NCBI GenBank assembly: GCA_015488855.1
Contig: WFMY01000031.1
Coordinates: forward strand, 1 to 9,012
DNA: 9,012 nucleotides
From: Helicobacteraceae bacterium
Lineage (GTDB): Bacteria; Campylobacterota; Campylobacteria; Campylobacterales; Sulfurimonadaceae
Direction of reading: 5' to 3'
A program made the translations under genes and the position numbers. The notes below the pieces were generated by a model. That model did not search any database. It was not told the DNA's origin and saw only the letters and a program-made list of their open reading frames with translations. Positions within the stretch are counted from its first letter, which is position 1. The number at the start of each line of letters is the position of its first letter. This document shows positions 1-5,638 of this stretch, in pieces.

Positions 1-269
1 AAGCAAATGTAGATTCAATTGACTTAGCAGATGGTAGTCAAAATATTGATATTAAACTAGCTGATGTTCTTGATATGGGTGAAGATGGAAAAGATATCGC
101 TATTACGATAGAAGGTGACAAAACTGATAGCGTAACACTTGATAGCAGTGAATTTAAATTAGGCGAAACAGTTCAGATAGACAATCAAGATTACTCTGTA
201 TATCAAAGTGAAGATGATCCAACAGTTACCTTAACTATTGATCAAGATGTTCATGTTGATTACAATTAA
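1..269 (+). CDS. C-terminal fragment of a large secreted/surface adhesin-like protein (5' end outside window)
   Basis: The frame is open from base 3 to the TAA at 267-269, giving about 88 residues with no stop, so this is the 3' end of a longer gene and not a 64-residue protein starting at the internal ATG at 75. The fragment is very acidic (rich in D, E, S and T), has no Cys, and alternates short beta-type segments. It contains the pattern IDLADGSQNIDIKLADVLDM followed by an I-x-G-D-x-x-D-S-V-x-L-D turn and a DYSVYQSEDDPTVTLTIDQD ending. From memory, this resembles the last 80 or so residues of giant repeat-rich adhesins exported by type I secretion (VCBS/RTX type) in marine Proteobacteria and Sulfurimonas-like bacteria. 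The likely role is attachment or biofilm formation at the cell surface, with the secretion signal in this end. The repeats that would confirm this lie upstream of the window. The frame and partial status are certain; the family call is moderate. Confidence 0.7.
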   Translation, partial: ANVDSIDLADGSQNIDIKLADVLDMGEDGKDIAITIEGDKTDSVTLDSSEFKLGETVQIDNQDYSVYQSEDDPTVTLTIDQDVHVDYN

Positions 270-281
270 TACTAAGAGATT

Positions 282-307
282 TTCCCTCCTAAAGAGGGAA
301 TGTTTTT
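282..307 (+). terminator. Rho-independent terminator after the adhesin-like gene
   Basis: A perfect 7-bp stem, TTCCCTC (282-288) with GAGGGAA (294-300), encloses a 5-nt loop and is followed after two bases by a T5 run (303-307). It begins 12 bases after the adhesin stop codon. It sits between two convergent genes. Read on the minus strand the same stem is followed by AATCTCTT, a poor T-tract, so it should mainly stop plus-strand transcription and may only weakly end the dnaJ unit. Confidence 0.85.
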
Positions 308-324
308 AAACTTACTCAAAAGTA

Positions 325-1281
325 TTATTTGTGCTTGTGCATCTTAGAGTTTGATGGATAAAGCACTTTGCCAGAGGGGACAACAAGAGAAGATCTCTTA
401 AGATGCATATCTTGGTCATCAAAAAAGATATGCGCTTTAAAAGCTTTGAGTATCTTACTCTTTTCTATCCCTCCAAGAAAAAATGCCTCATCGACATAAA
501 CACCCCAATGCCTAAGTGTTTTTATGACTCTCATCTCTGATGGGCTATTTCTAGCTGTAACGATAGCTATACGCACAGGCGAATACTCCACTTTCATGGG
601 GAGTCTCTCTTGGAGTTTTGCAAGTTGTTTTAAAAATGAAGCGAAGGGTCCCTCTTTCATGGGAGTATCTTGCTCACTGTCTTCATTTTTATGAAAAGCA
701 TCCATCCCTTTTTCTTTATATACAAGTTCACTACTCTCATCAAAAAGTACAGCATCACCATCAAAAGCAATCCTTACTTGACCTTCTGGTATGTCACATT
801 TATATTTTGGAGGAGTGCAGAGGATAGCTGATGCACAGACACCATTATCTATCACTTTTTGTGCATCATCTTCATCTGTAGTTAAAAAAAGATTAACATT
901 AAATGCTTCAAGATAATCAGCACTCGATTCACCAGCTGTAAATGCAGAACGAGTGATGTCTAGCCCAAAAGAGCGGATAGTGTTTAAAACTCGTAAGCCT
1001 GTATCAGGTGAGTTTCGTGACATAATTACGACTTCCACTAAGGGCGTTTCATTTTCTTGTTGATATCTGTTTAAGCTTAAAAGTGCTTTTACTAGGGGGT
1101 ATCCTATCCCCTCTTTTAAAGGGGTATGCTCATTTTCTAGCATATATTTTCTGTAAGTAGCTATGGCAGTATCTGGGTTGTGTTTGTACTCCTTCTTAAA
1201 GAGAGCATCTGAGTCTGAGAGGTCAAAAAGTGCTGTTGCTGAGATGCCTATGACCAAGGTATTGTTAAAATTTAATGACAT
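325..1281 (-). CDS. 5'-nucleotidase (PF06189-type, HAD-like), internally duplicated
   Basis: The 318-residue protein matches the cytosolic 5'-nucleotidase I family (PF06189), which removes phosphate from nucleoside monophosphates using Mg2+. The HAD-type motifs are in the second half: FDGDAVLF (D174 and D176, nucleophile and acid/base), T242 in VTARNSP (motif II), a Lys near 274-276 (possible motif III) and FFDDQD (D288/D289, metal binding). No signal peptide is visible, so it should be cytoplasmic. The first half (about 9-143) repeats the same layout in degenerate form; see findings. The start ATG lies 15 bp after the aldolase-like gene, with AGGA overlapping that gene's stop but 13 nt from the ATG, so translation may be partly coupled. 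It is the last gene of the dnaJ unit. The length is typical as far as I recall. Substrate preference cannot be read from the sequence. Confidence 0.85.
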   Translation of the reverse strand: MSLNFNNTLVIGISATALFDLSDSDALFKKEYKHNPDTAIATYRKYMLENEHTPLKEGIGYPLVKALLSLNRYQQENETPLVEVVIMSRNSPDTGLRVLNTIRSFGLDITRSAFTAGESSADYLEAFNVNLFLTTDEDDAQKVIDNGVCASAILCTPPKYKCDIPEGQVRIAFDGDAVLFDESSELVYKEKGMDAFHKNEDSEQDTPMKEGPFASFLKQLAKLQERLPMKVEYSPVRIAIVTARNSPSEMRVIKTLRHWGVYVDEAFFLGGIEKSKILKAFKAHIFFDDQDMHLKRSSLVVPSGKVLYPSNSKMHKHK

Positions 1282-1296
1282 ATTTAAGCACTTATC

Positions 1297-1887
1297 CTAA
1301 TCAAAGTTATAATCACTACTCGAACCATCAAGCATAAGTAGTCGGCAACTTTTTTCTAGTATAGCAAGTTTTTTCGCCATCTGATGCATATCTCTGTTAA
1401 ACGAATAAACGCCATAGCCACGAATAACCATAATATCTGTTTTATTGGCAATAAAATAGTGTACTATGGTACTTTGGGCTCTTTCATACCAGTCTTCAAA
1501 TTGACCTGGGTCTACTATCTGCAATGAACCTAACTCTTTATGTCCAAAATAATCTTTAGGAGTGATTAGGTTATGGGTTAAGGAGTATGCAGTTGTAAAT
1601 GGTGGCATCGAAAAGGAGATAAATTTTGCTTCTGAGATCTGTGAATAGATATTGAAATGAATATTTGCGTCTATACTTGCTTGATTCCAGCGGTAATCTT
1701 TTTTAAAATACAGCTCAATAAGAGTATTTTTATCTATAGCATCGAAAACTGCTTCTTTGGTATTGATGATAAATCTATTGGATTCAACTTTAGCGGAGAG
1801 CGATCCATGGTAAATACCAAAAAAATCTTTTCTAAACATCGAAAGGGCTAGTGTAGATAGTTGATTATTGAGATGCTCTCTATTCAT
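1297..1887 (-). CDS. Class II aldolase/adducin-fold protein with degenerate metal site
   Basis: The 196-residue protein follows the class II aldolase/adducin layout from end to end: a GSLSAKV segment at 28-34 in place of GNxSxR, an IINTKEAVF strand at 40-48, a helix at about 74-85, the core strand KFISFSMPPFTTAYS at 88-102, GSLQIVDPGQFEDW at 120-133, MVIRGYGVYS at 153-162, and a final amphipathic helix. In active members such as L-fuculose-phosphate aldolase, a Glu and three His hold zinc, in SSE, HNH and HHG motifs. Here the matching positions read SID/A, SFS (91-93) and IRGYG (155-159), so all four ligands seem lost. An aldolase reaction is therefore unlikely, and a binding or structural role is an inference. 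AAAGGG lies 6 nt before the start. The gene is 19 bp downstream of dnaJ. The fold call is good; the function is unknown. Confidence 0.75.
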   Translation of the reverse strand: MNREHLNNQLSTLALSMFRKDFFGIYHGSLSAKVESNRFIINTKEAVFDAIDKNTLIELYFKKDYRWNQASIDANIHFNIYSQISEAKFISFSMPPFTTAYSLTHNLITPKDYFGHKELGSLQIVDPGQFEDWYERAQSTIVHYFIANKTDIMVIRGYGVYSFNRDMHQMAKKLAILEKSCRLLMLDGSSSDYNFD

Positions 1888-1906
1888 TTGTAACCCTTTA
1901 TTAGAT

Positions 1907-3037
1907 TTATTTAAACCAGTTTTTCATTTTGTCTATGGCAGAATCTAAAACACTCTCATGAGGTTTTGATTCTATGCCAAAAGAGTCTTGGAGTTTTGTG
2001 AGTAGTTCTTTTTGTTCGCTAGTGAGTTTTGTTGGATAGGTTAAGTTTACCTGTGCTACGAGGTTACCTTTGCCATGCCCATGAACATCTGCGACCCCCT
2101 CGCCTCTAAACTTAAAGTGTTGTTTATCTCTTGTGCCTAGATCAAGCTTGAGTTCTAGCTCACCAGTTAAGGATGGAATGCTCAAAGTTTCTCCACTGAT
2201 AGCTTGGGTGAAAAATACTGGTATCTCTATGTAGATGTCATTGCCATCACGGATAAAGTGCTTGTCTGGTTTGACTTCAAAAGTGACATACAAGTCACCA
2301 CGGCTACCTCGTTTTGAGATGTTTCCTTTGCCTGAGACTCTGAGACGGTTAGCATTGTCTATCCCTGCAGGAACCTTTATAGTAACTGTTTCTCTTTTCT
2401 CTTCAAACCCATCACCATGACAAGTTTTACAAGGTGATGAAGCCGAACTCCCAGAACCATTGCATAATGGGCAGGTTTGTGAGAAGGTCATGAAGCCTTG
2501 TTTTATATAGACTTGACCCTGTCCATCACACTGAGAACAGGTTGAGAGTTTTCCATCTTTTGCTCCAGTTCCTTTACAAGGTTTACAAGAGGTTTTGTAT
2601 GTAAATTCTATCTCTTTTTCACAACCAAAAATAGCTTCATGGAAAGAGAGGTACATATCTACATTCATATCAAGAGGAAATTTATCCATATCTGCTGGAT
2701 TTTGGCGACGACTTCTGCCACCTCCACCACCAAAACCACTGAACATATCTTCAAACATAGAACCTAAGTCATCAAAGCCACCAGATGAACGACGACCACC
2801 GCCACCCATCCCTTGAAGTCCTTCTTTTCCGTATCTATCATAGATACCTCTTTGAGAATCATCACTTAAGCATTGGTACGCTTCATTACATAATTTGAAC
2901 TTTTTTTCAGCTTCTTTATCCCCAGGATTCTTATCTGGATGGTATTTTTTAGCCATAGTTCTATAAGCTTTTTTGATAACTGTTTTGTCAGCAGTTTGCT
3001 CAACTTCTAAAATTTCATAATAACTTAAATCTTCCAT
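1907..3037 (-). CDS. dnaJ: Chaperone protein DnaJ (type I Hsp40)
   Basis: This is a complete 376-residue DnaJ, the usual length. It presents unfolded proteins to DnaK and stimulates DnaK's ATPase in the cytoplasm. In order it shows a J-domain (about 5-70) with HPD at 33-35, a Gly/Phe-rich linker (about 73-107, with GGGG runs and MFEDMFSGFGG), four CxxCxGxG zinc motifs starting at C151, C167, C189 and C203 (two zinc sites), and the C-terminal substrate-binding and dimerisation domain. No motif is broken. AGGG stands 11 nt before the ATG, and a TATAAT box on the minus strand lies at 3075-3080. It is the first gene of a unit with an aldolase-fold gene and a 5'-nucleotidase, not with dnaK or grpE. 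I found no CIRCE-like inverted repeat upstream, so HrcA control is not indicated. Confidence 0.98.
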   Translation of the reverse strand: MEDLSYYEILEVEQTADKTVIKKAYRTMAKKYHPDKNPGDKEAEKKFKLCNEAYQCLSDDSQRGIYDRYGKEGLQGMGGGGRRSSGGFDDLGSMFEDMFSGFGGGGGRSRRQNPADMDKFPLDMNVDMYLSFHEAIFGCEKEIEFTYKTSCKPCKGTGAKDGKLSTCSQCDGQGQVYIKQGFMTFSQTCPLCNGSGSSASSPCKTCHGDGFEEKRETVTIKVPAGIDNANRLRVSGKGNISKRGSRGDLYVTFEVKPDKHFIRDGNDIYIEIPVFFTQAISGETLSIPSLTGELELKLDLGTRDKQHFKFRGEGVADVHGHGKGNLVAQVNLTYPTKLTSEQKELLTKLQDSFGIESKPHESVLDSAIDKMKNWFK

Positions 3038-3074
3038 TGTTTTATATACCCTAATAAATCTAAATTTTTTTGAA

Positions 3075-3102
3075 ATTATATCGTTTTTTAACCATATAGC
3101 AA
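3075..3102 (-). promoter_or_regulatory. Putative sigma-70-type promoter for the dnaJ unit
   Basis: On the minus strand, a perfect TATAAT (plus coordinates 3075-3080) is preceded by a 16-bp spacer and TTGCTA (3097-3102, 4 of 6 matches to TTGACA). Transcription would start near 3068, leaving a leader of about 30 nt before the dnaJ ATG. The stretch between start site and gene contains a T7/A7 tract. The -10 box is convincing; the -35 is weak, as is common in Campylobacterota. Confidence 0.6.
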
Positions 3103-3117
3103 AGCTTCTAAGCTATA
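3095..3117. repeat. Inverted repeat in the dnaJ/mltA divergent promoter region (possible operator)
   Basis: TATAGC (3095-3100) and GCTATA (3112-3117) form a perfect 6-bp inverted repeat with an 11-bp centre that itself holds the palindrome AAGCTT (3102-3107). The right arm overlaps the mltA -10 box, and the left arm overlaps the weak dnaJ -35. This position would suit a regulator acting on both promoters. The arms are short and AT-rich, so chance is a real alternative. Confidence 0.3.
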
Positions 3118-3119
3118 AT
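3114..3119 (+). promoter_or_regulatory. -10 box of the mltA-recR promoter, predicted leaderless
   Basis: A perfect TATAAT ends 7 bp before the mltA start codon at 3127. With the usual 6-8 nt between the -10 box and the start site, transcription would begin at or just before the A of the ATG. No Shine-Dalgarno sequence precedes the ATG (the bases are TGCCTTT). No clear -35 is present; the upstream DNA is A/T-rich. The box overlaps one arm of the inverted repeat at 3095-3117. Confidence 0.6.
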
Positions 3120-3126
3120 TGCCTTT

Positions 3127-4269
3127 ATGAAAACAATACTCACATTTTTGACAATACTTATACTATTTACAAGTTGCTCTAAGAAGCCAATACCAAATTT
3201 CCCTTTAGACCTAAACACGACAGAAGCTTGTGTTTTGTTTGAGTGTTTACCTAAAACTTATCTTGTTGAGAGTTCTTTTGATGCACTTCCAGATTTTGCA
3301 AATGAAGATTTTGATGAAGTATTGAAAAATTTTAAAAATAGTTGCAGTAGTTCAAAAACGAGAGAGTTTTATCCTGAGCTTTGCCTAGAAACTACAAAAG
3401 AGATATCCAACTCAAAAAACTTTATCATTTCTAACTTTCAGCCTTATGCAGTAACGGCAGAGGATGGTAATGCAACCGGTATGCTTACAGGCTACTATGA
3501 GCCATATCTCCATGGTTCACTCAAGAAACATGGTACATATATCTACCCAGTATATGCTACACCAAAAGATCTTATAACAGTTGATTTGAGTGCAATATAC
3601 CCAGATTTGAAAAATTATCGTCTTCGAGGAAGGATAGAGGGAAATAAGTTAGTTCCCTATTATACGAGAGCCCAGAGTGCATCTCGGAAGATTGATGCAG
3701 ATGTTTTGTGTTATGTAGATTCTAAAGTTGATCTGTTTTTTTTAGAGGTACAAGGTTCTGGACGGGTACTTTTAGATACAAATAAAACACTTTTTATAGG
3801 ATATGACAATCAAAATGGACATCAATATAGCTCTATAGGACGCTATCTTGTAGATGCAGGTGAGATACCACTTGAAGAGATCTCCTTACAAAGCATTAGA
3901 GCATGGTTTTTAGAGCATCCAAAGAGAGTGGATGAAGTATTGCATCATAATAAGTCTGTCGTTTATTTTCGCATCAAAGATAAAAAAGCTACTGGTTCTT
4001 TAGGAGTGGAGCTGACTCCTAGTCGTTCGATCGCAGTTGACAAGAGGATTATTCCTCTTGGAAGTATGCTCTATCTGAGTGCAAAGCAAAAAAATATTAG
4101 TTTCAATCAAATTGTTCAAGCACAAGATACTGGTGGTGCGATTAAAGGTGCTATAAGAGCCGATATGTTTTTAGGTTTTGGAAATAAAGCAAAAGAGATA
4201 GCTGGACGACTCAAAGCACCTTTGCGTTTATGGATATTTTTACCAAAAGATACGAAGTCTAAGATATGA
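3127..4269 (+). CDS. mltA: Membrane-bound lytic murein transglycosylase A (MltA), lipoprotein
   Basis: The 380-residue protein is an MltA-type lytic transglycosylase, which cuts the MurNAc-GlcNAc bond of peptidoglycan to leave 1,6-anhydro ends. Residues 1-16 are a lipoprotein signal (MKT, a hydrophobic stretch, then FTSC) with the lipidated Cys at 17 followed by Ser, which suits outer-membrane sorting. The lipobox has Phe at -3, slightly unusual. The MltA domain includes GMLTGYYEPY (118-127) and RAQSASRKID (181-190). The C-terminal 3D domain includes VELTPSRSIAVDKRIIPLGS (294-313) and the catalytic segment VQAQDTGGAIKGAIRAD, with D334 the expected catalytic acid and D346 conserved. It is close in size to E. 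coli MltA. The start is fixed by the signal peptide, although no ribosome binding site precedes it. Its stop overlaps the recR start in ATGA, so the two are co-transcribed. Confidence 0.95.
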   Translation: MKTILTFLTILILFTSCSKKPIPNFPLDLNTTEACVLFECLPKTYLVESSFDALPDFANEDFDEVLKNFKNSCSSSKTREFYPELCLETTKEISNSKNFIISNFQPYAVTAEDGNATGMLTGYYEPYLHGSLKKHGTYIYPVYATPKDLITVDLSAIYPDLKNYRLRGRIEGNKLVPYYTRAQSASRKIDADVLCYVDSKVDLFFLEVQGSGRVLLDTNKTLFIGYDNQNGHQYSSIGRYLVDAGEIPLEEISLQSIRAWFLEHPKRVDEVLHHNKSVVYFRIKDKKATGSLGVELTPSRSIAVDKRIIPLGSMLYLSAKQKNISFNQIVQAQDTGGAIKGAIRADMFLGFGNKAKEIAGRLKAPLRLWIFLPKDTKSKI

Positions 4270-4835
4270 TTAAATCTCTTGAAAAGTTCAACCGTTTAGT
4301 AGAGGCACTTCAAGACCTACCCACTATTGGGAAAAAGTCTGCAACAAGACTTGCCTACTTTATGGTGATGAATGATTCTTATGCAGGTATGAAGATTTCT
4401 CATGCCATTGAAGATGCTTTAGGTAGTTTGAAAAAATGCAAGCTATGTGGGGGTATGAGTGAAGATGAACTTTGCTTTATATGTTGTGATGATTCGCGAG
4501 ATGAAAATTTTCTTTGTATTGTTGAAAGTGCAAAAGATATACTTCTCTTAGAAGAAAATGGTCTTTTTGATGGTCGTTATTTTGTACTAGATGCACTCAA
4601 TGAATTAAGTGTCAATACCTTGGAGAGTTTAGTTACAAAAGGTATTTCAGAGATAGTGTTCGCTATCACTCCTTCTATATCAAATGATGCTGTTATCCTA
4701 TACATAGAAGACAAGTTAAAGGATTTTGACATCAACTTTACAAGGATAGCTCAGGGTGTACCAACAGGTGTAAGTTTAGAAAATATAGATATTCTTTCAC
4801 TCACGCGTGCGTTAGAAGATAGGGTGAAAGTTTAA
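4266..4835 (+). CDS. recR: Recombination mediator protein RecR
   Basis: The 189-residue RecR acts with RecO (and RecF where present) to load RecA on SSB-coated single-stranded DNA. It shows the N-terminal helix-hairpin-helix (LPTIGKKSATRLAYF, 18-32), a four-Cys zinc site (C58, C61, C70, C73), the Toprim domain from about residue 83 (LCIVESAKDI, then GRYFVLDALNEL) and the conserved end with RIAQGVPTGVSLENID (160-175). It is about ten residues shorter than most RecR proteins: the Toprim stretch that usually reads like GHLSPLDGIGP is missing after GRYFVL. I recall Helicobacter and Campylobacter RecR having the same short form, so this is probably a lineage trait and not damage. The start codon overlaps the mltA stop (ATGA) with only a weak ribosome binding site, which points to translational coupling. 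In C. jejuni, from memory, recR also lies near dnaJ. Confidence 0.95.
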   Translation: MIKSLEKFNRLVEALQDLPTIGKKSATRLAYFMVMNDSYAGMKISHAIEDALGSLKKCKLCGGMSEDELCFICCDDSRDENFLCIVESAKDILLLEENGLFDGRYFVLDALNELSVNTLESLVTKGISEIVFAITPSISNDAVILYIEDKLKDFDINFTRIAQGVPTGVSLENIDILSLTRALEDRVKV

Positions 4836-4865
4836 TTTCTTAAGCCTTTTTTCAATCTTTGGTTG

Positions 4866-4871
4866 TATAAT
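4866..4871 (+). promoter_or_regulatory. -10 box of the mlaA-mlaC-RND operon promoter
   Basis: A perfect TATAAT lies in the 67-bp gap between recR and mlaA, with T-rich DNA upstream (T6 at 4847-4852) and no recognisable -35, the usual look of Campylobacterota housekeeping promoters. Transcription would start near 4878 with a leader of about 25 nt. The Shine-Dalgarno region before the mlaA ATG (TGTGTGGTTTAA) is poor. No terminator hairpin separates recR from this site, so read-through from mltA-recR is also possible. Confidence 0.6.
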
Positions 4872-4902
4872 AGAATTTATATTGTAGAAATGTGTGGTTT
4901 AA

Positions 4903-5637
4903 ATGGGAAAGATTAATTTTTTATCTTTGATTGTCTTTATCTTACTCTTTAGTATGAACTCTTTTGGGGATGATGATTTTGATGATTTTGAGGATGAAGT
5001 TGAGATTAAAAACATATATGATCCATTTGAGTCTTACAACAGAAGCATGACAAGTTTTAACGACAGTCTCTATATAGATGTGCTCAAACCAATAGATAGT
5101 GTATATAAAACTATAACTACACAAGGGATGAGAAATTCTGTAAGTAATTTTTTTAATAATATTTATTTTCCAATGCATTTTGTCAATAATCTTTTACAGC
5201 TTAAAATTGATGGTATGTTCATAGAGAGTGGTAGATTTGTGATAAACTCCACAATCGGTATTTTTGGTCTTTTTGATCCAGCAAAAAGCCAGTTTGGTTT
5301 ATACCCACATAAAGAAGATTTTGGACAAACACTAGGTTATTATGGTGTTGGTGGTGGTCCACATATTGTTTTACCATTTTTTGGACCATCAAACTTAAGA
5401 GACCTGTTTAGTATGCTCCCTGATGCAGCAGTAAGCCCCATCGACTATACTCAGCGATCGTGGTGGACTATTACAAATACTTGGACTGGTTTGTTTACTA
5501 TCAAGGCAATAGAAAAGTTAAATAATATTTCTCTTTATTCAACTCAATATGAACAAATAAGAAAAGATGCGGTAGATTTATACCCATATCTAAGAGATAT
5601 ATATGAACAAAAAAGAGATGAAGAGATAAGGAAATGA
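4903..5637 (+). CDS. mlaA: MlaA/VacJ-family outer-membrane lipid-asymmetry protein, non-lipoprotein form
   Basis: The 244-residue protein carries the MlaA (VacJ) family signature: DPFESYNRSMTSFND (40-54), LKPIDSVY (61-68), the N-x-x-x-P...VNNLLQ segment (86-99), GRFVINSTIGIFGLFDPA (110-127), EDFGQTLGYYGVGGGP (138-153) and LPFFGPSNLRD (157-167). MlaA removes misplaced phospholipids from the outer leaflet of the outer membrane and passes them to MlaC. Residues 1-22 form a Sec signal peptide (KIN, then a hydrophobic core ending NSFG). There is no lipobox, and the whole protein has no Cys, unlike the lipoprotein MlaA of E. coli. The mature protein begins with an acidic run, DDDFDDFEDEVE (23-34). 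It is the first gene of an operon with mlaC, one base apart, and an RND protein. The family call is secure; the gene symbol is by homology. Confidence 0.92.
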   Translation: MGKINFLSLIVFILLFSMNSFGDDDFDDFEDEVEIKNIYDPFESYNRSMTSFNDSLYIDVLKPIDSVYKTITTQGMRNSVSNFFNNIYFPMHFVNNLLQLKIDGMFIESGRFVINSTIGIFGLFDPAKSQFGLYPHKEDFGQTLGYYGVGGGPHIVLPFFGPSNLRDLFSMLPDAAVSPIDYTQRSWWTITNTWTGLFTIKAIEKLNNISLYSTQYEQIRKDAVDLYPYLRDIYEQKRDEEIRK

Positions 5638-5638
5638 T

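Noticed and set aside
75..269. A standalone 64-residue protein starting at the ATG at 75
   Set aside because: The frame is open to the window edge with the same composition and pattern, so this ATG is an internal Met of a larger protein.
618..827. Plus-strand open frame inside the 5'-nucleotidase gene, and similar frames opposite dnaJ (2235-2420, 2595-2816), the aldolase-like gene (1657-1851), mlaA (4942-5178) and the RND gene (7120-7335, 8098-8304)
   Set aside because: These are antisense shadows of clearly conserved genes, with no recognisable protein features or promoter of their own.
3038..3126. CIRCE or HAIR heat-shock operator upstream of dnaJ
   Set aside because: Neither the TTAGCACTC-N9-GAGTGCTAA pattern nor the CTTGAGT-N7-ACTCAAG pattern is present in the 89-bp region.
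3736..3743. T8 homopolymer inside mltA, with a similar A8 at 6931-6938 in the RND gene, as possible phase-variation tracts
   Set aside because: Runs of 7-8 A/T are common in DNA this AT-rich, and Campylobacterota contingency loci are usually longer poly-G/C tracts. Both genes are housekeeping and in frame.
4826..4852. Possible terminator after recR (GAAA/TTTC followed by T6)
   Set aside because: The stem is only four A/T-rich pairs with the T-run several bases away; it would not be stable.
4890..4916. Nine-codon upstream ORF (ATG at 4890) overlapping the mlaA start out of frame
   Set aside because: It has no ribosome binding site and ordinary composition; any AT-rich leader can hold such a run, so there is no support for a leader peptide.
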